From positions 6,244,501 through 6,308,500 of the forward strand of contig NC_054757.1 in NCBI RefSeq assembly GCF_018143015.1: a stretch of DNA of 64,000 nt, in the 5' to 3' direction. The number at the start of each line of letters is the position of its first letter. Within the stretch, counting starts at the first letter, position 1. The notes below the pieces were generated by a model. The model saw only the letters and a list, made by a program, of their open reading frames with translations. It was not told the DNA's origin and made no database searches. Positions 1-12,490 of the stretch are shown in pieces. Source of the stretch: Lytechinus variegatus. Taxonomy: Eukaryota > Echinodermata > Echinoidea > Temnopleuroida > Toxopneustidae. A program made the position numbers and the translations under genes.

Positions 1-629
1 GTTCCGCCCCCCCCCCCTGTCTCGAACAGCTTTGGTAATTCAAAGTAAATGCACAGAAAGCCATCTCGGGGTGCCCTGAGACTCGTTATTATTCTGGTGT
101 AATAGGGGGTCAAAATTTTAGGTCAACTTTTTTTAAACAAGTCTCGAGAAGTCCCGAAACTGGTATCGGGTAGGAGATACAGTTTAAAGAGAAATGCCAG
201 TAGTTGCAATAAACACTGATTTCAGGAGAAAGTCTGTAAGACACTTGAGGCTTAATTGTCAGTATTTCATCGAGGATCTAGATCTGGTAGTTACATAAAC
301 TGAACTGAGTGAAATCTTGAAATCTACGCTGAAATATGTTTACGCTGAAGATTACCAACACAGATAAGCACACGTGGGGCAGTGTATAATTATTGTTTTG
401 AATGTCCCGACGCCTGACCCGAATCCTCTGCTTATTTGCTGACTTCTCAGCAATTACACAATTTCTTCCAGAATCCTTTTGAACATATGTTTTATTTATA
501 CAAACAGACACTTTGGTGGCCATTTCATTGGATTCTGTATGAACTCATTTTGATATCGTTACCAAAACTGGCATTTACCTTTAACAGTGAGTCTATGATA
601 TGTCAGCACTCGAACACCCTATGTGTATA
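1..629. repeat. intergenic start with dispersed repeat R, copy 1
   Basis: A poly-C run lies at 7-17. The stretch about 195-600 belongs to a dispersed family (here called R) that recurs at about 26640-26966/28170-28230 (inverted) and 33700-34040. Shared words include GAGAAAGTCT, TTAATTGTCA, TTTCTTCCAGA and GGCAGTGTAT-like sequence. No coding similarity was seen. Confidence 0.5.
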
Positions 630-826
630 CATGTCAGAGCTACCAAGTCTCACGCATTATGCGTGAGACTCAAGCATTTTGGACTCTTGTTCATCCCCTC
701 AAATCTCTGTCTCACGCAACTATCACAGCCTATCCCCATATATATTGTACACAATGTCTGTGATCTCACTCAGATTGACAGAAAATCTCACGCATAGCTG
801 GTCTTTGAACTTGGCATCTCTGACAT
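630..826. mobile_element. small inverted-repeat element
   Basis: The ends are inverted: ATGTCAGAGCTACCAAGT on the left and ACTTGGCATCTCTGACAT on the right. The middle has repeated CTCACGCA/TGCGTGAG words. It is likely a non-autonomous palindromic element. The stretch from 827 to 955 holds nothing recognised. Confidence 0.5.
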
Positions 827-955
827 GTACATGTAGAAACATCCCTTCATCTTGAAATTACTTGAGGAATATAAAATTCAAAATAGAGAAAATAATAATG
901 TATCATTGTGTGTGTACTGACAATTTTGATTGAATTTTTTGTATGTTTTACTTTA

Positions 956-1039
956 GGCCAAGTAAAATAAGAAAGTAGTTGATCGTCCTCGCGCGCATCA
1001 CTTTTGGCCGCCGCATGAAAATTTTTGCTATTTACTATT

Positions 1040-1075
<36 letters not shown>

Positions 1076-2278
1076 TGTTGTTTCTCGTCCTCGCCATCTT
1101 CCCTTTTTAATTGCAGCATCAATTTTCTTGTTATTAACTATTTTTATGGCTGCTGAATAACGAAAAAATTCACAAGATTACTCTGGGATCTCTCTCGCAA
1201 CTTCAAAAACAATTGCAAAGTCCGATATCGCCGTAATTGCAAGAAAGAAAAAAATTCTGATTTGTTTTTTTATTGGATTTTGAAGATACCATCATAAATT
1301 AGCGAGGAAATAAAGTTTGCAAACTCGGAAAAGATCGCGGATTTCTTCATTTTTAGTGCATTTTCGGGGATCCCGCTTACTGAATCTGAACTAATCCGTC
1401 GCATGCTCTTGAAATATGGCGCAGATAAATCAATTCTAATGACGTAATTTGTATTTCAGCGGGGTTTTTTGGTGAGTGATAGCGCCTGTACTTAGATGTG
1501 TGTTACGGTGATTGTGTGCTTGTGACTCTGTTGGGAGAACTGCATGTGTGCTTGGATGATGTGATTGACTGTGCTGGCGTGACATGTGAATTTGTGAAAT
1601 GCATTCAATTTTCTGGCGAGTTTTGTAATGTCAGGAGGCAATGCATCGAATATTCAATGAGGGATTTAATATTCAATATCAATTTTAAAAATGAATAAAA
1701 ATTGAGCAGTAGTATTAAACATTATGTAAACGAACAAGCACCCGAAAACTGCGATGCGAAATCAGACCCAGAGCTACAAATGAGATTGGCTCTGGAAAAT
1801 TGAACAAGACTCCATGACAATAAAAAAGACCCCCATGCATTTTTTTACCCTTACATAAATTAAAATGTTTAAATTATTCACTTGACATGAACATTCTGTT
1901 TGACAACAATACAGTACCAGTATACATCAGTAATAATTCATCAATAGATTTTATTTTCCATAGATTTCCAATCAATCGTAGATATTTATACATATATAAT
2001 AATATGTATATATATATTTCTAATCATTTATTATTACTATTGAGCATACATCGATCACATAATTCGAGCTTGACATGGTCTGACAATCATTTGAATAAAA
2101 AATATCAAAAAAAATAGTAAATAGTAAGGACCTCCCTCATCACTGATGTCAAAAATCGGACCGAGAAAATGCCTCCGTGTTCTTAAAAAAAATAGTAAGA
2201 TAGCAAATAGCAAGGACCTCCCTCATCACCGCTCTCAAAAAACCCGGACGATCAACTACTATCTTTTTTTACTTGGCC
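956..2278. mobile_element. 1.3-kb TIR element with TTA target duplication
   Basis: The inverted ends share GGCCAAGTAAAA and AGTAGTTGATCGTCC (left) with GGACGATCAACTACT and TTTTACTTGGCC (right). TTA is duplicated at 953-955 and 2279-2281. A 3-bp TWA-type duplication with GGCC-starting ends suggests the PIF/Harbinger superfamily (inference). The inside has a poly-A run near 1046-1071 and no transposase reading frame, so it is non-autonomous. Two direct copies of AAATAG..AAGGACCTCCCTCATCAC lie near the right end. Confidence 0.65.
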
Positions 2279-2281
2279 TTA

Positions 2282-3089
2282 TACATGTAGTTGTACATTT
2301 AGGCATACTTATATAACAATGCTACAGAAAGAAAAACAGAGAATCAAAAGGGGCCTAAGCTTTCGATCCTAGCAGAATCCTCGTCAGAGGCAAAATGAAA
2401 AAGAAAAAACATCAAAAAGGAAAATTCAAGAAGGAAAATACATGTAAAACAATAATCAGACTAAATAATTTACTATAAAATGTTCCTGACTGAACTCAAT
2501 GGAGCCTGGAAGTCAGACTTAACTGGAGGTCATATTTACAGTGTGTTGGCACTGTGCCAGTGTTAGGTTTGCGTTGTAGGAAATTCTGAAATCAATACAA
2601 ATCGGGCATCACATGACTCGGTTTCTAATGATACGATGGTGAACACTGATAAAAAAAATTGAATAAGGATGGTTTGAAGGTAATGTATGTAGATGTGTGG
2701 TATACACTGTAATTAAATACCAGAAACGTATATTAACTGCTCAAAGAGTTTTTTCATTGATTCCTACAATTCTATCAAATTTAAGTCTAATGTAGCCGAT
2801 AGAAAATATCTTTAACCATGAATGCAGTACATGAAAATAAATAAATCAAATTTCAACAAGAACTACATGTACATTGTACCATATCCCCCTTTATGGTACA
2901 TACATTGCATGCACATGTACATGTATACATGTCCTTTAGTCATTCATTTACAATTGTACAATAGCACTGGTCAATAAATTCCTGGAATAGTTTGGTCAAG
3001 GAATTGTTATTGATGGTTTGGTGCACTGACCATGCAATGAAGGAAATTTTAACAAAAGGCTTTAGATTAATAGTGTTCTTTTAATATGC
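2282..3089. other. intergenic, mostly unassigned
   Basis: AT-rich sequence without a gene. It contains a short hammerhead-like core on the minus strand at 2359-2387 (see findings) and several acatgtacatgta words near 2860-2930. Confidence 0.4.
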
Positions 3090-3586
3090 TTTTCACACTG
3101 CATTTCCTTAATAACCCAATACTATCCTTAACCCCGGACTATCCTTAACCCCATACTATCTCTTTTTCGATTCACACTGTCTTTCTTAACCCCATACTAT
3201 CTGCTCAGTCGGGGTTAATTGAACCCTGACTATCCCTCAGCTCATGAATATTGATGATTTTACCATACAGAGCATGATTTAAGTGCAATTCAACTTCTGT
3301 GATTGGCTAATGCTTAGCCCCACTTTCCTTAGCCCTGTTACGTTTTCACACTGCATCTCTAAGCACCGCAATTGTGGTGCTAGCACCACAATAAGCCGGC
3401 TAACCCTGCTTTTTTGCAGGGCCAGATAGTACCGTACTATTTACTGTGCTACACATGTAGCCCACTTTGCTATTAAAAATGTAGTGTGAAAACAAAGTGG
3501 ACTAACTTAACCCCGGGAAATTGGTGGGGCTCAGCCTTAGCCCCACCAATTTCCTGGGTTTAAGGAAAAAAAGTGCAGTGTGAAAA
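3090..3586. mobile_element. palindromic element with TTTTCACACTGCA ends
   Basis: The left end TTTTCACACTGCATTTCC and the right end GGAAAAAAAGTGCAGTGTGAAAA are inverted. Inside are several copies of TTAACCCCATACTATC-type words and inverted GGGGTTA/TAACCCC. It has no coding capacity and is probably a MITE of about 500 bp. The stretch 3587-4206 has no identified feature. Confidence 0.6.
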
Positions 3587-4206
3587 ACATAAGATATGAC
3601 CATTTTGTAGATGGACAACAGCTGCAACACACACAAGCTTATAGAATAGGCCTACAGGCTACACATCAATATATTGAGGTTTCCTCAGAGTGTGCAAAAC
3701 TATATGTAAACACTAACATTCCCCTTGAGGGTCTGAGAGATACATTTAAGGTGCAAATGAAAAAAATATGTACGACAAATTGTTGGCACAAATCTTTCTA
3801 CATTTTTCCCGGAAAGGACGGGGACCATGGCAATGCCAAAATTGCGCCTCCTGCATGCTTGGCATGAAACAAAGTTTGCACTTTGCAAAAAAAAAAGTAA
3901 TTTACAAGAAATGCAAATCTTTATTTTTTAAAGGAAAAACCAAGACTTACAGAAAACTGATATTCAATGTTCCAAATAGTCTAGATATGCCTACATGGAG
4001 ATCTACCCCAAAATCTTACCATTGTAAGTTTTCTCATCAAAATGTAGAAAAAATTGGTTTGGACAGAATTAAATTTACAATTCCTGAGAGACAAACAAAA
4101 TGGGAGCCACTTTAAAGTTCTCTAAAAAGTAATTGACGTTTGCCGCTGCAGAGTGAGAGTTTTGCATGACAGATTGCAGTTCGTCTAAAACAGAAAGAAA
4201 ATATAT

Positions 4207-4630
4207 GACACCGTTCTCACTACCTTCCTAAACTAATTTACTGGAAACTAGTTTGATGTGTAATGAGAATGGTTCAAGCGATCTTCCAAACCGGGTCATA
4301 AAACCACCTGGCAATGTACATGTAGTTTTCAAGATCGCTTTGCCTCGTTAAACTGGTTTTAGCATGAGGATATAACCGTTCTTCAGGAAGCGATCTTCGC
4401 ACATTTTGAGCACTGATTGTAGAATGCCTACGATGCGGTTCCAAATTTCGCCCAAAAAGTGTTACCCCACTGAGAGCATTCCCATAGCAACAAGATCGCT
4501 TTATATGAAGTGATTTTCAAAACCACTTCCGGGTGATCAAATGGGAACAATAGCAAAGTGATCTTCCAAACTGGTTTCCTGAACCGGTTTTCAGTAAACT
4601 AGTTTTAGAAAGTGTAATGAGAACGGTGTC
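4207..4630. mobile_element. palindromic MITE with GACACCGTTCTCA ends
   Basis: Inverted ends GACACCGTTCTCA and TGAGAACGGTGTC flank 424 bp with internal inverted GATCTTCCAAAC/CTGGTTT words. TAT precedes the left end and follows the right end, a possible 3-bp target duplication, as in the element at 42566-42990. Confidence 0.65.
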
Positions 4631-6667
4631 TATGTAGTATCAAAAAGAATTCTTTACTGGTACATGGTGGTACACTTAAAATTCTAATGTTGTTAAATTT
4701 CAATGCATACATTTCCACTTTTCTGTCCTTGATTCTATAAAGCTCAGCCGATTCCTCTCTCTGAGTGTTAGTGCAAGTACATCAAGACTTAAGGATTTGC
4801 AATCACAACTACAATAATAGCTGGAAAGGTGATTTTTACTTTAAATCTTGGACAAAGTTACAACTGCCTTTTAGAAGAAATCAAGTGACAGGGTGTCACA
4901 TATCTCTGACTCACGGAAGAAAAAATCATGTGAACTCTAAATGAGAAGTGAGTGCAAATGAGAAGTGAGTGCTGCTTTAATGTGGTGAAAAGCATTCAGC
5001 TCAAGCAAAACACAAACAGAACAGATAAGTATAAGATTAAATAAATCCTGCTACGCTTGATGAGCCAAGCTAAACCTTTCCTCTCATCGAAAAGCAAACG
5101 CATACTGTTTTCGGGAGTGCTGTTCAAACAGATTAAACCAAAGTGAAACAAAAACCAACAAATCATATAAACGTGAATAAAAATGTAAGCCAGTCCACTG
5201 TCCTGTGTATCAATATTCATAACTTCATCTGTGAGTAACACCAGTGTAACCATTGCAGAACAAAGGCAGAGTCATATTTTACTTTCATTTTGCTATTTTT
5301 TCCTGATCAACTCTTATGTAGTTCAGCAATAAAAGGTCAACACACTATAAATGGAATATTTTGTTTTTTACATCAATCATGGACTCTTCTCATCAATTAA
5401 TTTTTGTTATAACCTTTAAAAACATGTAATAATTGGATTAGAAAGACATAGAGACATTTTAAAGCCAAGTAAAAAAAAATCCCATTTTTCACTGAAGAAG
5501 ATTTAGACTTCCGATCAACCCTCCCGACGGGATCAACCGCATGATACAGATAATAAGCAATACAAATGATTTCTTCCTTCCTCGTCATAACAAGACACCC
5601 GATCCCAGGACCGTACGATGACGAAAGTTGGCACAGCTTGGCGAGTTGTGGTGATTACGACACATCTTGTGATCATTTCTCATGCTTTTCTGACTCATCA
5701 AAACAATTCCTTTGGCTGGGAATGTCTGTGATTAATGCCAATGGATACCCTTATTTTGTGGGTGTGTACACAGTTGTAGTTTTGCTCTAAATCCTGTAAT
5801 ACTGTAAACAATCATGAGAAAATATTGTTTGGAACAGAGATAGAACGTAACCGTATTTCATATCTACATGTAGTGGCAAAAATAGGTAAAGATTAGTCAA
5901 GAGTTTTTAAGAATAGGCCTTCATGTACCGTGATGTACGTACTTGTATGTACTGCTGTTTACTACAGTACATCTGATAGGCCTGCATGGTCTCAGAGTTT
6001 GAGCCAAGTAAAAAGTTAAAGAATTTAAAATGAATTGGCCTTTTTAAAATCTTTGCTTGTAGTATAAAATGCAACTTGGCTTCAAGCCTATCGGTATGAT
6101 GTAAAAATAGCAACAAGCCTCATTGATACATAAGACAATTACATTTTTAAAAACATCATCATAACCATAAACCATTTCTTTTCTATCTAAATTAATCAAT
6201 GCATTCAAATGAAATATCCATGATCAATAGAACCATGTGACCTTTTAAATTGCATGTTGTGCATGACTACACTCTAAAAATGAAATTCAATACAAAGAAG
6301 TCTATTATCCATCGGTCAGATTCCCTGAGAAATGCCTCCAAAAGGAAGGAAATAACCTTCCATTTTATTTGTCCCACATAAGATATCCTTTCAGCATGTA
6401 GTTTTCACACGATCAGAATCAGATTCTGTCTCATATTTACTCAAAACAATCTTTTAAAGTATAGATACAGGATATTGCACTTTCGTACATCATGAATCCA
6501 GTGAAAAAAGAACATTTTCAAAATATACAGTTTTGGGGAGCATTTCACAAAGCTTTGTTTAGTGGTTTTCATTGACTAACCTGCTCCCAGCCAATCAGGT
6601 GCCAAGATTTTCAGTAGCTAGCTTTATACATGTCCTTGTACATGTAGTATTATGTACATGTAGTATT
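4631..6667. other. intergenic, nothing recognised
   Basis: No exon-like or repeat structure beyond a short duplicated GAGAAGTGAGTG near 4940-4970 and scattered tacatgta words. Confidence 0.4.
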
Positions 6668-6907
6668 ATTAGGGACAGTGATTTTCTGTTTTACCAGTAA
6701 AAGATTCAGAAAATCTGTTTGATTCTTATACTTTTCATGCAGAAAATCATGGAATTCACCTTTGCAAAATGGAATTCAGATTTTTGCTGTCTATATTTTC
6801 AGTGACAACACAGAATTTTCATTTTTAGATCAAGTTGAAACGGAATTACAGATTTTCAGAAACGGAAAAGACCAATTTTTGAAACGGAAAATCACTGTCT
6901 CTATTAC
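6668..6907. mobile_element. short inverted-repeat element
   Basis: The ends AGGGACAGTGATTTTCTGTTT (left, 6670-) and CGGAAAATCACTGTCTCT (right) are imperfectly inverted. The body has many AGAAAATC / GATTTTC words. Probably a MITE of about 240 bp. Confidence 0.45.
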
Positions 6908-7781
6908 TGTTTTTGATCCGTTACAATCAATGGCAAAACTCTTCACCAAATGCTCTCCAAATCTCACATGAATCAATTCTTATTAAAAGGAGTGATCTTA
7001 TACCAACAACAGGATACTGAAAATAGATGTAACCTCAACTCTCAAGAGGCAACCAGAAAATCATGAAACTATTACATGTACAGGAGATACGTCAATTTAT
7101 GCAAGAAGTCACAGCAGGAACAGGGCATGATCCATTTTTAACTTTGAACTCATGAGCACTTAAAATGTTTCTCATTTCATTACACCAATGTAAAACTTTA
7201 ATATCCATTATCATCCATATTATTTCACACAAATATGTTTTTATATGTCTGATTTCTTAATGAAATAAAAATAAAACTCGGTTTAAGGATTCCAACGTTT
7301 GAATATATGTTTCAGTATAATTATATGGCCTTGAACCATTGAATCATATTCAAGTTTCCCCATGTGACATTTCCTGTAAACAAAATCTGTGAAATGCAAG
7401 CAAAATAAAAGTTTTACTCATTTACTACATGTATATGTGCATTAGTGTGTAGTTACTGCAGTATGTACCTGTTATTCAAAACCAAATCAAGACAAAAGCC
7501 AAAAAGCTTTCAAGTATAACTTCCATGTATATGTACACATACATGCTGCTCACAGACAGCACACAAGAGAAAGTCTTTCATAAATCAAGGGCAATTATAA
7601 GTCAAGCATTGTAAAATAATGATATAGCTATTAAAATATCATGTAGAGTGTACACAAGGTTATGAGGGATCACATCAAACCTGGAAAGGGGCTGTCTATT
7701 ATCAACAAAATGCTATGTTTATTTTGCTTTATATAGTATGGTACCTGTACATGTACATGTATATCAACAGCATAGGACTTT

Positions 7782-8034
7782 AGTTTGGATATCTTTAGGG
7801 CAACTGAGCAAGACTTTAGTTTGGATATCTTTAGGGCAACTGGGCAAGACTTTAGTTTGGATATCTTTAGGGCAACTGGGCAAGACTTTAGTTTGGATAT
7901 CTTTAGGGCAACTGGGCAATACTTTAGTTACATGGACATGTATCTCTAGGGCGACAGGGCAAGACTTTAGTTTGGATATCTTTAGGGCAACTGGGCAAGA
8001 CTTTAGTTTGGATATTTTTAAGGCAACTGGGCAA
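7782..8034 (+). repeat. 36-bp tandem repeat, about 7 copies
   Basis: Seven units carry TTTGGATATCTTTAGG followed by GCAACTGGGCAAGACT, with a 36-bp period and one diverged unit near 7921-7960. The period is a multiple of three, so it stays open in some frames, encoding a 12-residue repeat on + and another on -. I see no support for translation. The stretch 6908-7780 has nothing else recognised. Confidence 0.85.
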
Positions 8035-9774
8035 AGCCACATTTCTATGGGGCAAATTTCTTGTTTATTATAGCACAAATGGGAAAAATTAAAAAGGGCA
8101 CAAAAATATCAGAGGACAATTCAGTGATAGGGGCATTGAGGCCTTTCAATGGAGCGTCCACGGGCCATGGCAGGGGGGGCGCTTGGATATTTCATTGAAA
8201 AGCCTGGCCCTTGCCAGAATAATTTGTAGATTTGTACATAGATCTTGTTGGTCATTTACAATAGTTGGATTCTGTTATTTAGTTACCACTACTTTCAATA
8301 GTCATGTGAGTGGGATAATCCCTGTAAAAGACAGTTTGCCTTGAAACTATAGATCCCATCAGTCTGTACCAATCCTATACCACATGACAAAATGTGTAAA
8401 TAGTTTGCAAGTTTACTCTCTATTGTAAAAACTCGTAGTGTAAAAGCCAAGTATACAGTGTAGGGGGGGGGGGGGTCATTGATCAGACATGACAGTGATC
8501 AGGTTAACTGAAGAACAAGATGTTAAAAATTTCACCATCTCCTATAAAATGAACAAAATTTGTTGAAAATACGTATTCATTCGTAGGATAGAATTATGAG
8601 ATTTACTTTCCCTAGTGTAGGCCTACATGTACACATACAATCAATAATACTTGTCCCAGTATAATGAAAGTTTTAGACAAAATGTTAAGGCATTATTAAT
8701 ACTACATATTTAAACACATAATCATGGTTGACTTGACTGACAGCGCCCAGCTAGAATTGGATTATACAGGGCCGAACGATTCATGGCCATCAAAGGTATG
8801 ATCGTGACCAAATCATTCATTGATTGGCCTTTCATTTTTCCTATTTGTGCAGTAATTAATAAATGCCTGCCCTATAGAAAATTGACATTTGATACCAAAA
8901 AATTAAGACCCGATTACTGCAAGTAAAGACAACCCTTTCCTTCGTGTAGTTCTGACACATTAGATTGAAACATTGTAACTAGTACAGAACACTTTCAAGT
9001 TACATTTTCTTTGATGTTTAAATTCATCTCAAAGAGTAAACAAACTCCATATGAACTCCTCACTATTGTCTAAGAAAGTTTATTATGAAAGCTCTTTGTA
9101 CTGTGAAGTCACATGATGGCTGTGTGGGTAGGGATTATCATGCCTTTTATCTGATCCAATGATCAGAATTTTGTAGCTCTGTATCCACAATCCAAGGCTA
9201 GTTATAAAGTAATCATTTGAGTGATTTGCTATTAGTGAACATTCTTTTTCCTGTTTTTCTTTTATTTTAATACACCTTCTCTAAGCCAAGTCCTGGAATA
9301 CAGGTCCATGTATCACCGTTTTTACAGACATCACAATCATATAGGATGTTTTTCATGAGAAGAACACATCACAATATCTTTAAGAAATCCTTCATTGATG
9401 CTCCATTTCATCATACATGTACATTTCATGCTTGACAAAATAAGGACAAACCTGCTGAAGAACACTTGATGAATCCAAAATGAATCCAAAATTAACCATT
9501 TCATCCTCAGAAAATACAATGTCTATTGGATAGCATGCATTGAGGCAATATTTCCGTGCGGGAGGCAAGAATTGAACGCTTGACTGGACTACCCGAAAGA
9601 GCACACAAGAGCCCAAGAAATCCATCAAGACTACTGTTTAAGAGTGAATTCCTCCATTATAAAAAAAGAGGGTTTCATTCTTTATAACCTGTGGAGACTT
9701 ATTGCTTCAATGAACTCATAGAGCGGTAAGAGCCCAAGGATGAATGTTCAGAATCCCACTTATGCAATCACTTG
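8035..9774. other. intergenic, low-information
   Basis: Contains a short hairpin around 8140-8212 (GGCCTTTCAATG pairing with CATTGAAAAGCC), a poly-G run at about 8463-8475, and no gene. Confidence 0.4.
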
Positions 9775-10335
9775 AAGGACAAGTCTACCCCAATACAAAA
9801 TTGACTTGAAATAATATAAGAGAAAAATCCAACAAGCATACAATGTAATGTTCACTGAAAATTTCATCAAGTCACATGTATTGTAAGACAATTTCAAGCT
9901 TCGCTTAATTTCACAAAACAGTTATCTACATCCTGGTTTTAATGAAAATGAGGAAAGTGATGACATCCCAGGCCTTCTCACTTCTTTAGTATATTACTAC
10001 ATGAAATATGAAATATTCTCATTTTCTCATTGTCATGTGAAACAAAGGTTTATTCCTCTCTGAATGGAATTACCATTGTTTTAATAATTATCTGGTTCAT
10101 TCAAGTTGGTCATTAATATTGTCAAATCTCTAAAAAAAAAATATTCTTGACTTTCTCATTTGCATGTCACTGAATTTTGCATTTTTATAAATAGTCCTAT
10201 TTTTTTTAAAGCGAAACTTCAAAATGGCACAACTTTATTATTTTACATCCATTTGATGAAATTTTCAGCATTATGCTTGTTTGATTTTCCTCTATTGATT
10301 CAACCAATGTTTTTTCTGGGGTGGACTTTTAAATT
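9775..10335. mobile_element. AAGGACAAGTC-type palindromic element, copy A
   Basis: The left end GAAGGACAAGTCTACCCC and the right end GGGGTGGACTT are inverted. Inner words (AGAGAAAAATCCAACAAGCAT and TTCACTGAAAATTTCATCAA, against CATTTGATGAAATTTTCAGC on the right) also mirror. A second copy, split by another insertion, is at 61918-62895. The right tip here is degraded (GGACTTTTAAA). Confidence 0.6.
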
Positions 10336-10514
10336 GCAGGGTTTGTTTTACATCACTTTAACATGTTCCCAAACTTCCCTTCAAGCTTCAAGTTTTAATT
10401 GATATAAGAAGGCAGAGTAATTGGCATCACAACTGCTGGGCTTTTTTAGGGGGTTCAGTAGTGTCATAATTCTTGTTCTTTATAAGTCTTAACTCTATCA
10501 ATGAATTTGAGTTA

Positions 10515-10541
10515 CAGTATTGCTCGGAATAAAGTTGACAC
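10515..10541 (+). repeat. left 27-bp inverted end of a 10.4-kb interval
   Basis: Starts CAGTATTGCTCGGAATAAAG and ends GTTGACAC, preceded by TA. A perfect inverted copy lies at 20846-20872, followed by TA. See findings. Confidence 0.7.
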
Positions 10542-11040
10542 CCTCCCGAGGGGTCACGCACCTACCGCGAGACAGGCGTGAACCAAAAAATTACCGCCAG
10601 CCAATTTCACGTGTGAAATTCCCGCGGTAATTCCCGCAGGCCGCTGGCTGAAGAGAGGCCCAATTATCACGTCAAACACGAGATTTTAGTCAGATCTGAT
10701 CACCATTTGTCCATGTACTTTTCGCCTCAACACTAGACACTTTTTGGTAAAAACAAGACGCAATCTCAAGCGATCCCGATGCGATCCCGTCAGTTTACTG
10801 ACGGATGTTCTATTGTCACTTGGTCTATTTATCAGATGGGCTAACAACATTATGGCTAAACCCACTTTGTTCAATTCTCTTTTAATCTACCATCCAGTCA
10901 TTTGCACTTCAAAATATCAACCCGATAGACAGTAGGTTGAAAAACTGCCTCGAGCGCGCGCATCAGAAAAATTCCCGCTAAAAATCCATGTGCCCAGTTC
11001 CTGACCGAGTGACCCAGTTATTGTGACATCTTTGGCTTAA

Positions 11041-12490
11041 AGGACGAGTAGATTCCCTTTCCACTGTTTATTTATGAAGCTAGCTAAAGGTTTATTTTTC
11101 AGTGTATATGTTATCAATGACGTCTTCCGTTTAAAAGGAGTAGATAATAATTTATGTCTTTTATTTTTATCTCCTGTTCTTCAATTCTGTAATTTTAATC
11201 AGGTACGTATTTCATTCAAAGAACGAATATTTTCATCATTTTTCTATTCATCATTCAAAGAAGAAGATTCGCTTCCCATCATAGGCGGCGGAAGCCAACA
11301 AAAATAGGAGGGGTCCACCTGAAATCTTGTGATGGACACAGTTAAAAAATTTGACAAGAAAAAAAAAGGTTATCAACTAAAATTTTAGAGGGGAACCATC
11401 CTCCCACCTCAAATTTAGGGGGATCTGTCCCCCCCCCCCCCCCGCCGCCTATGCTCATCGTTTTCTGTTCATTGTTTTTTTTTTATTTTTAATCAGTAAT
11501 ACGTCGTTTATTTAAAGGACGAGTAGATTTGCTAACCATCATATTCTGTTTATCAATTCTGTGTTTTTTGTTTTTAATTTCATCACTTACGTTTTTATTC
11601 AAAGTAGATTCGCTTTCCATCATTTTTCTGTTCATGAATTCTGTATTTGTATTTTTCTGTTACGTCGTTCATTTAAAGGACGATTAGATTACCATTATTT
11701 TTCTGTTCATTGATTGACTTTTTTTTCATGTAATCGTTACAAAGTCAATTCAAAGGACGAGTTTAATTCAGATTTGAGTTTTATTATGAAGTTATGAAAT
11801 AGAGATTTAGAATTAAGTCAAAATAATCATACATTTAAATAAACAAAACAACCTATGAGATACGAGATCTACTCAGAATGGAACAGAGATTACTAGATTT
11901 GCTAACTATCATTTTCTGTTCATCAATATTTTTGTGTTTTTCCATTACTGACGACTTTTATTCAAAGAAGATTCGATTTCAATCATTTTCTGTTCATTTA
12001 TTCTGTGTTTTTTTTTTCATTCAATCACTTGCGTCTTTTATTCAAAGAACATTCGCTTTCAATCATTTTTCTGTTCAATTCTGTATAGTTTAATTGCATC
12101 GTTCACTGCAAGAACGAGTTGATTACCTTCATATCATTTTTTAGTTCCATCAATTCTTTTCATTGTTTCATCAGTTACGTCTTTTATTTAAAGAAAAAAA
12201 AAACGCTTTCCCTCATTTTTCTATTCAACGATTCTGTATTTTTATTTTATCTGTTACATCGTTCATTCCAAGAACAAGTAGATTCACTTTCCATCATTCC
12301 GACGTTCAGAGGACGAGTATATTTGCTTTCCATTTTCCTGTTCATCAGTTCTGTGTTTTAATTAGTTGTTTATTCGAAGAACTAGTAAATTTGATTTCCA
12401 TCATTTTCTGTAAAATTCTGTACGTTTATCGGTTACGTCTTTTATTCAAAGATTATTCACTTCCCATCATATTTCATTTTATCGCTATCG
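11041..12490 (+). repeat. degenerate tandem array, period about 70-110 bp
   Basis: The same word series recurs a dozen or more times: AAAGGACGAGTAGATT, then CGCTTTCCATCATTTT, CTGTTCATCAATTCTG, TGTTTTT, TTACGTCTTTTATTCAAAG. Units differ by indels and substitutions, so the array is old. The open frames here are by-products of the T-rich composition. Confidence 0.7.
11281..11453. mobile_element. small palindromic insertion within the tandem array
   Basis: The ends ATAGGCGGCGG and CCGCCGCCTAT are inverted. They interrupt a unit of the array, which resumes with CATCGTTTTCTGTTC. The interior has a long C-run near 11430-11443. It probably belongs to a hAT-type CCGCC-ended MITE family (inference). 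Confidence 0.5.
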
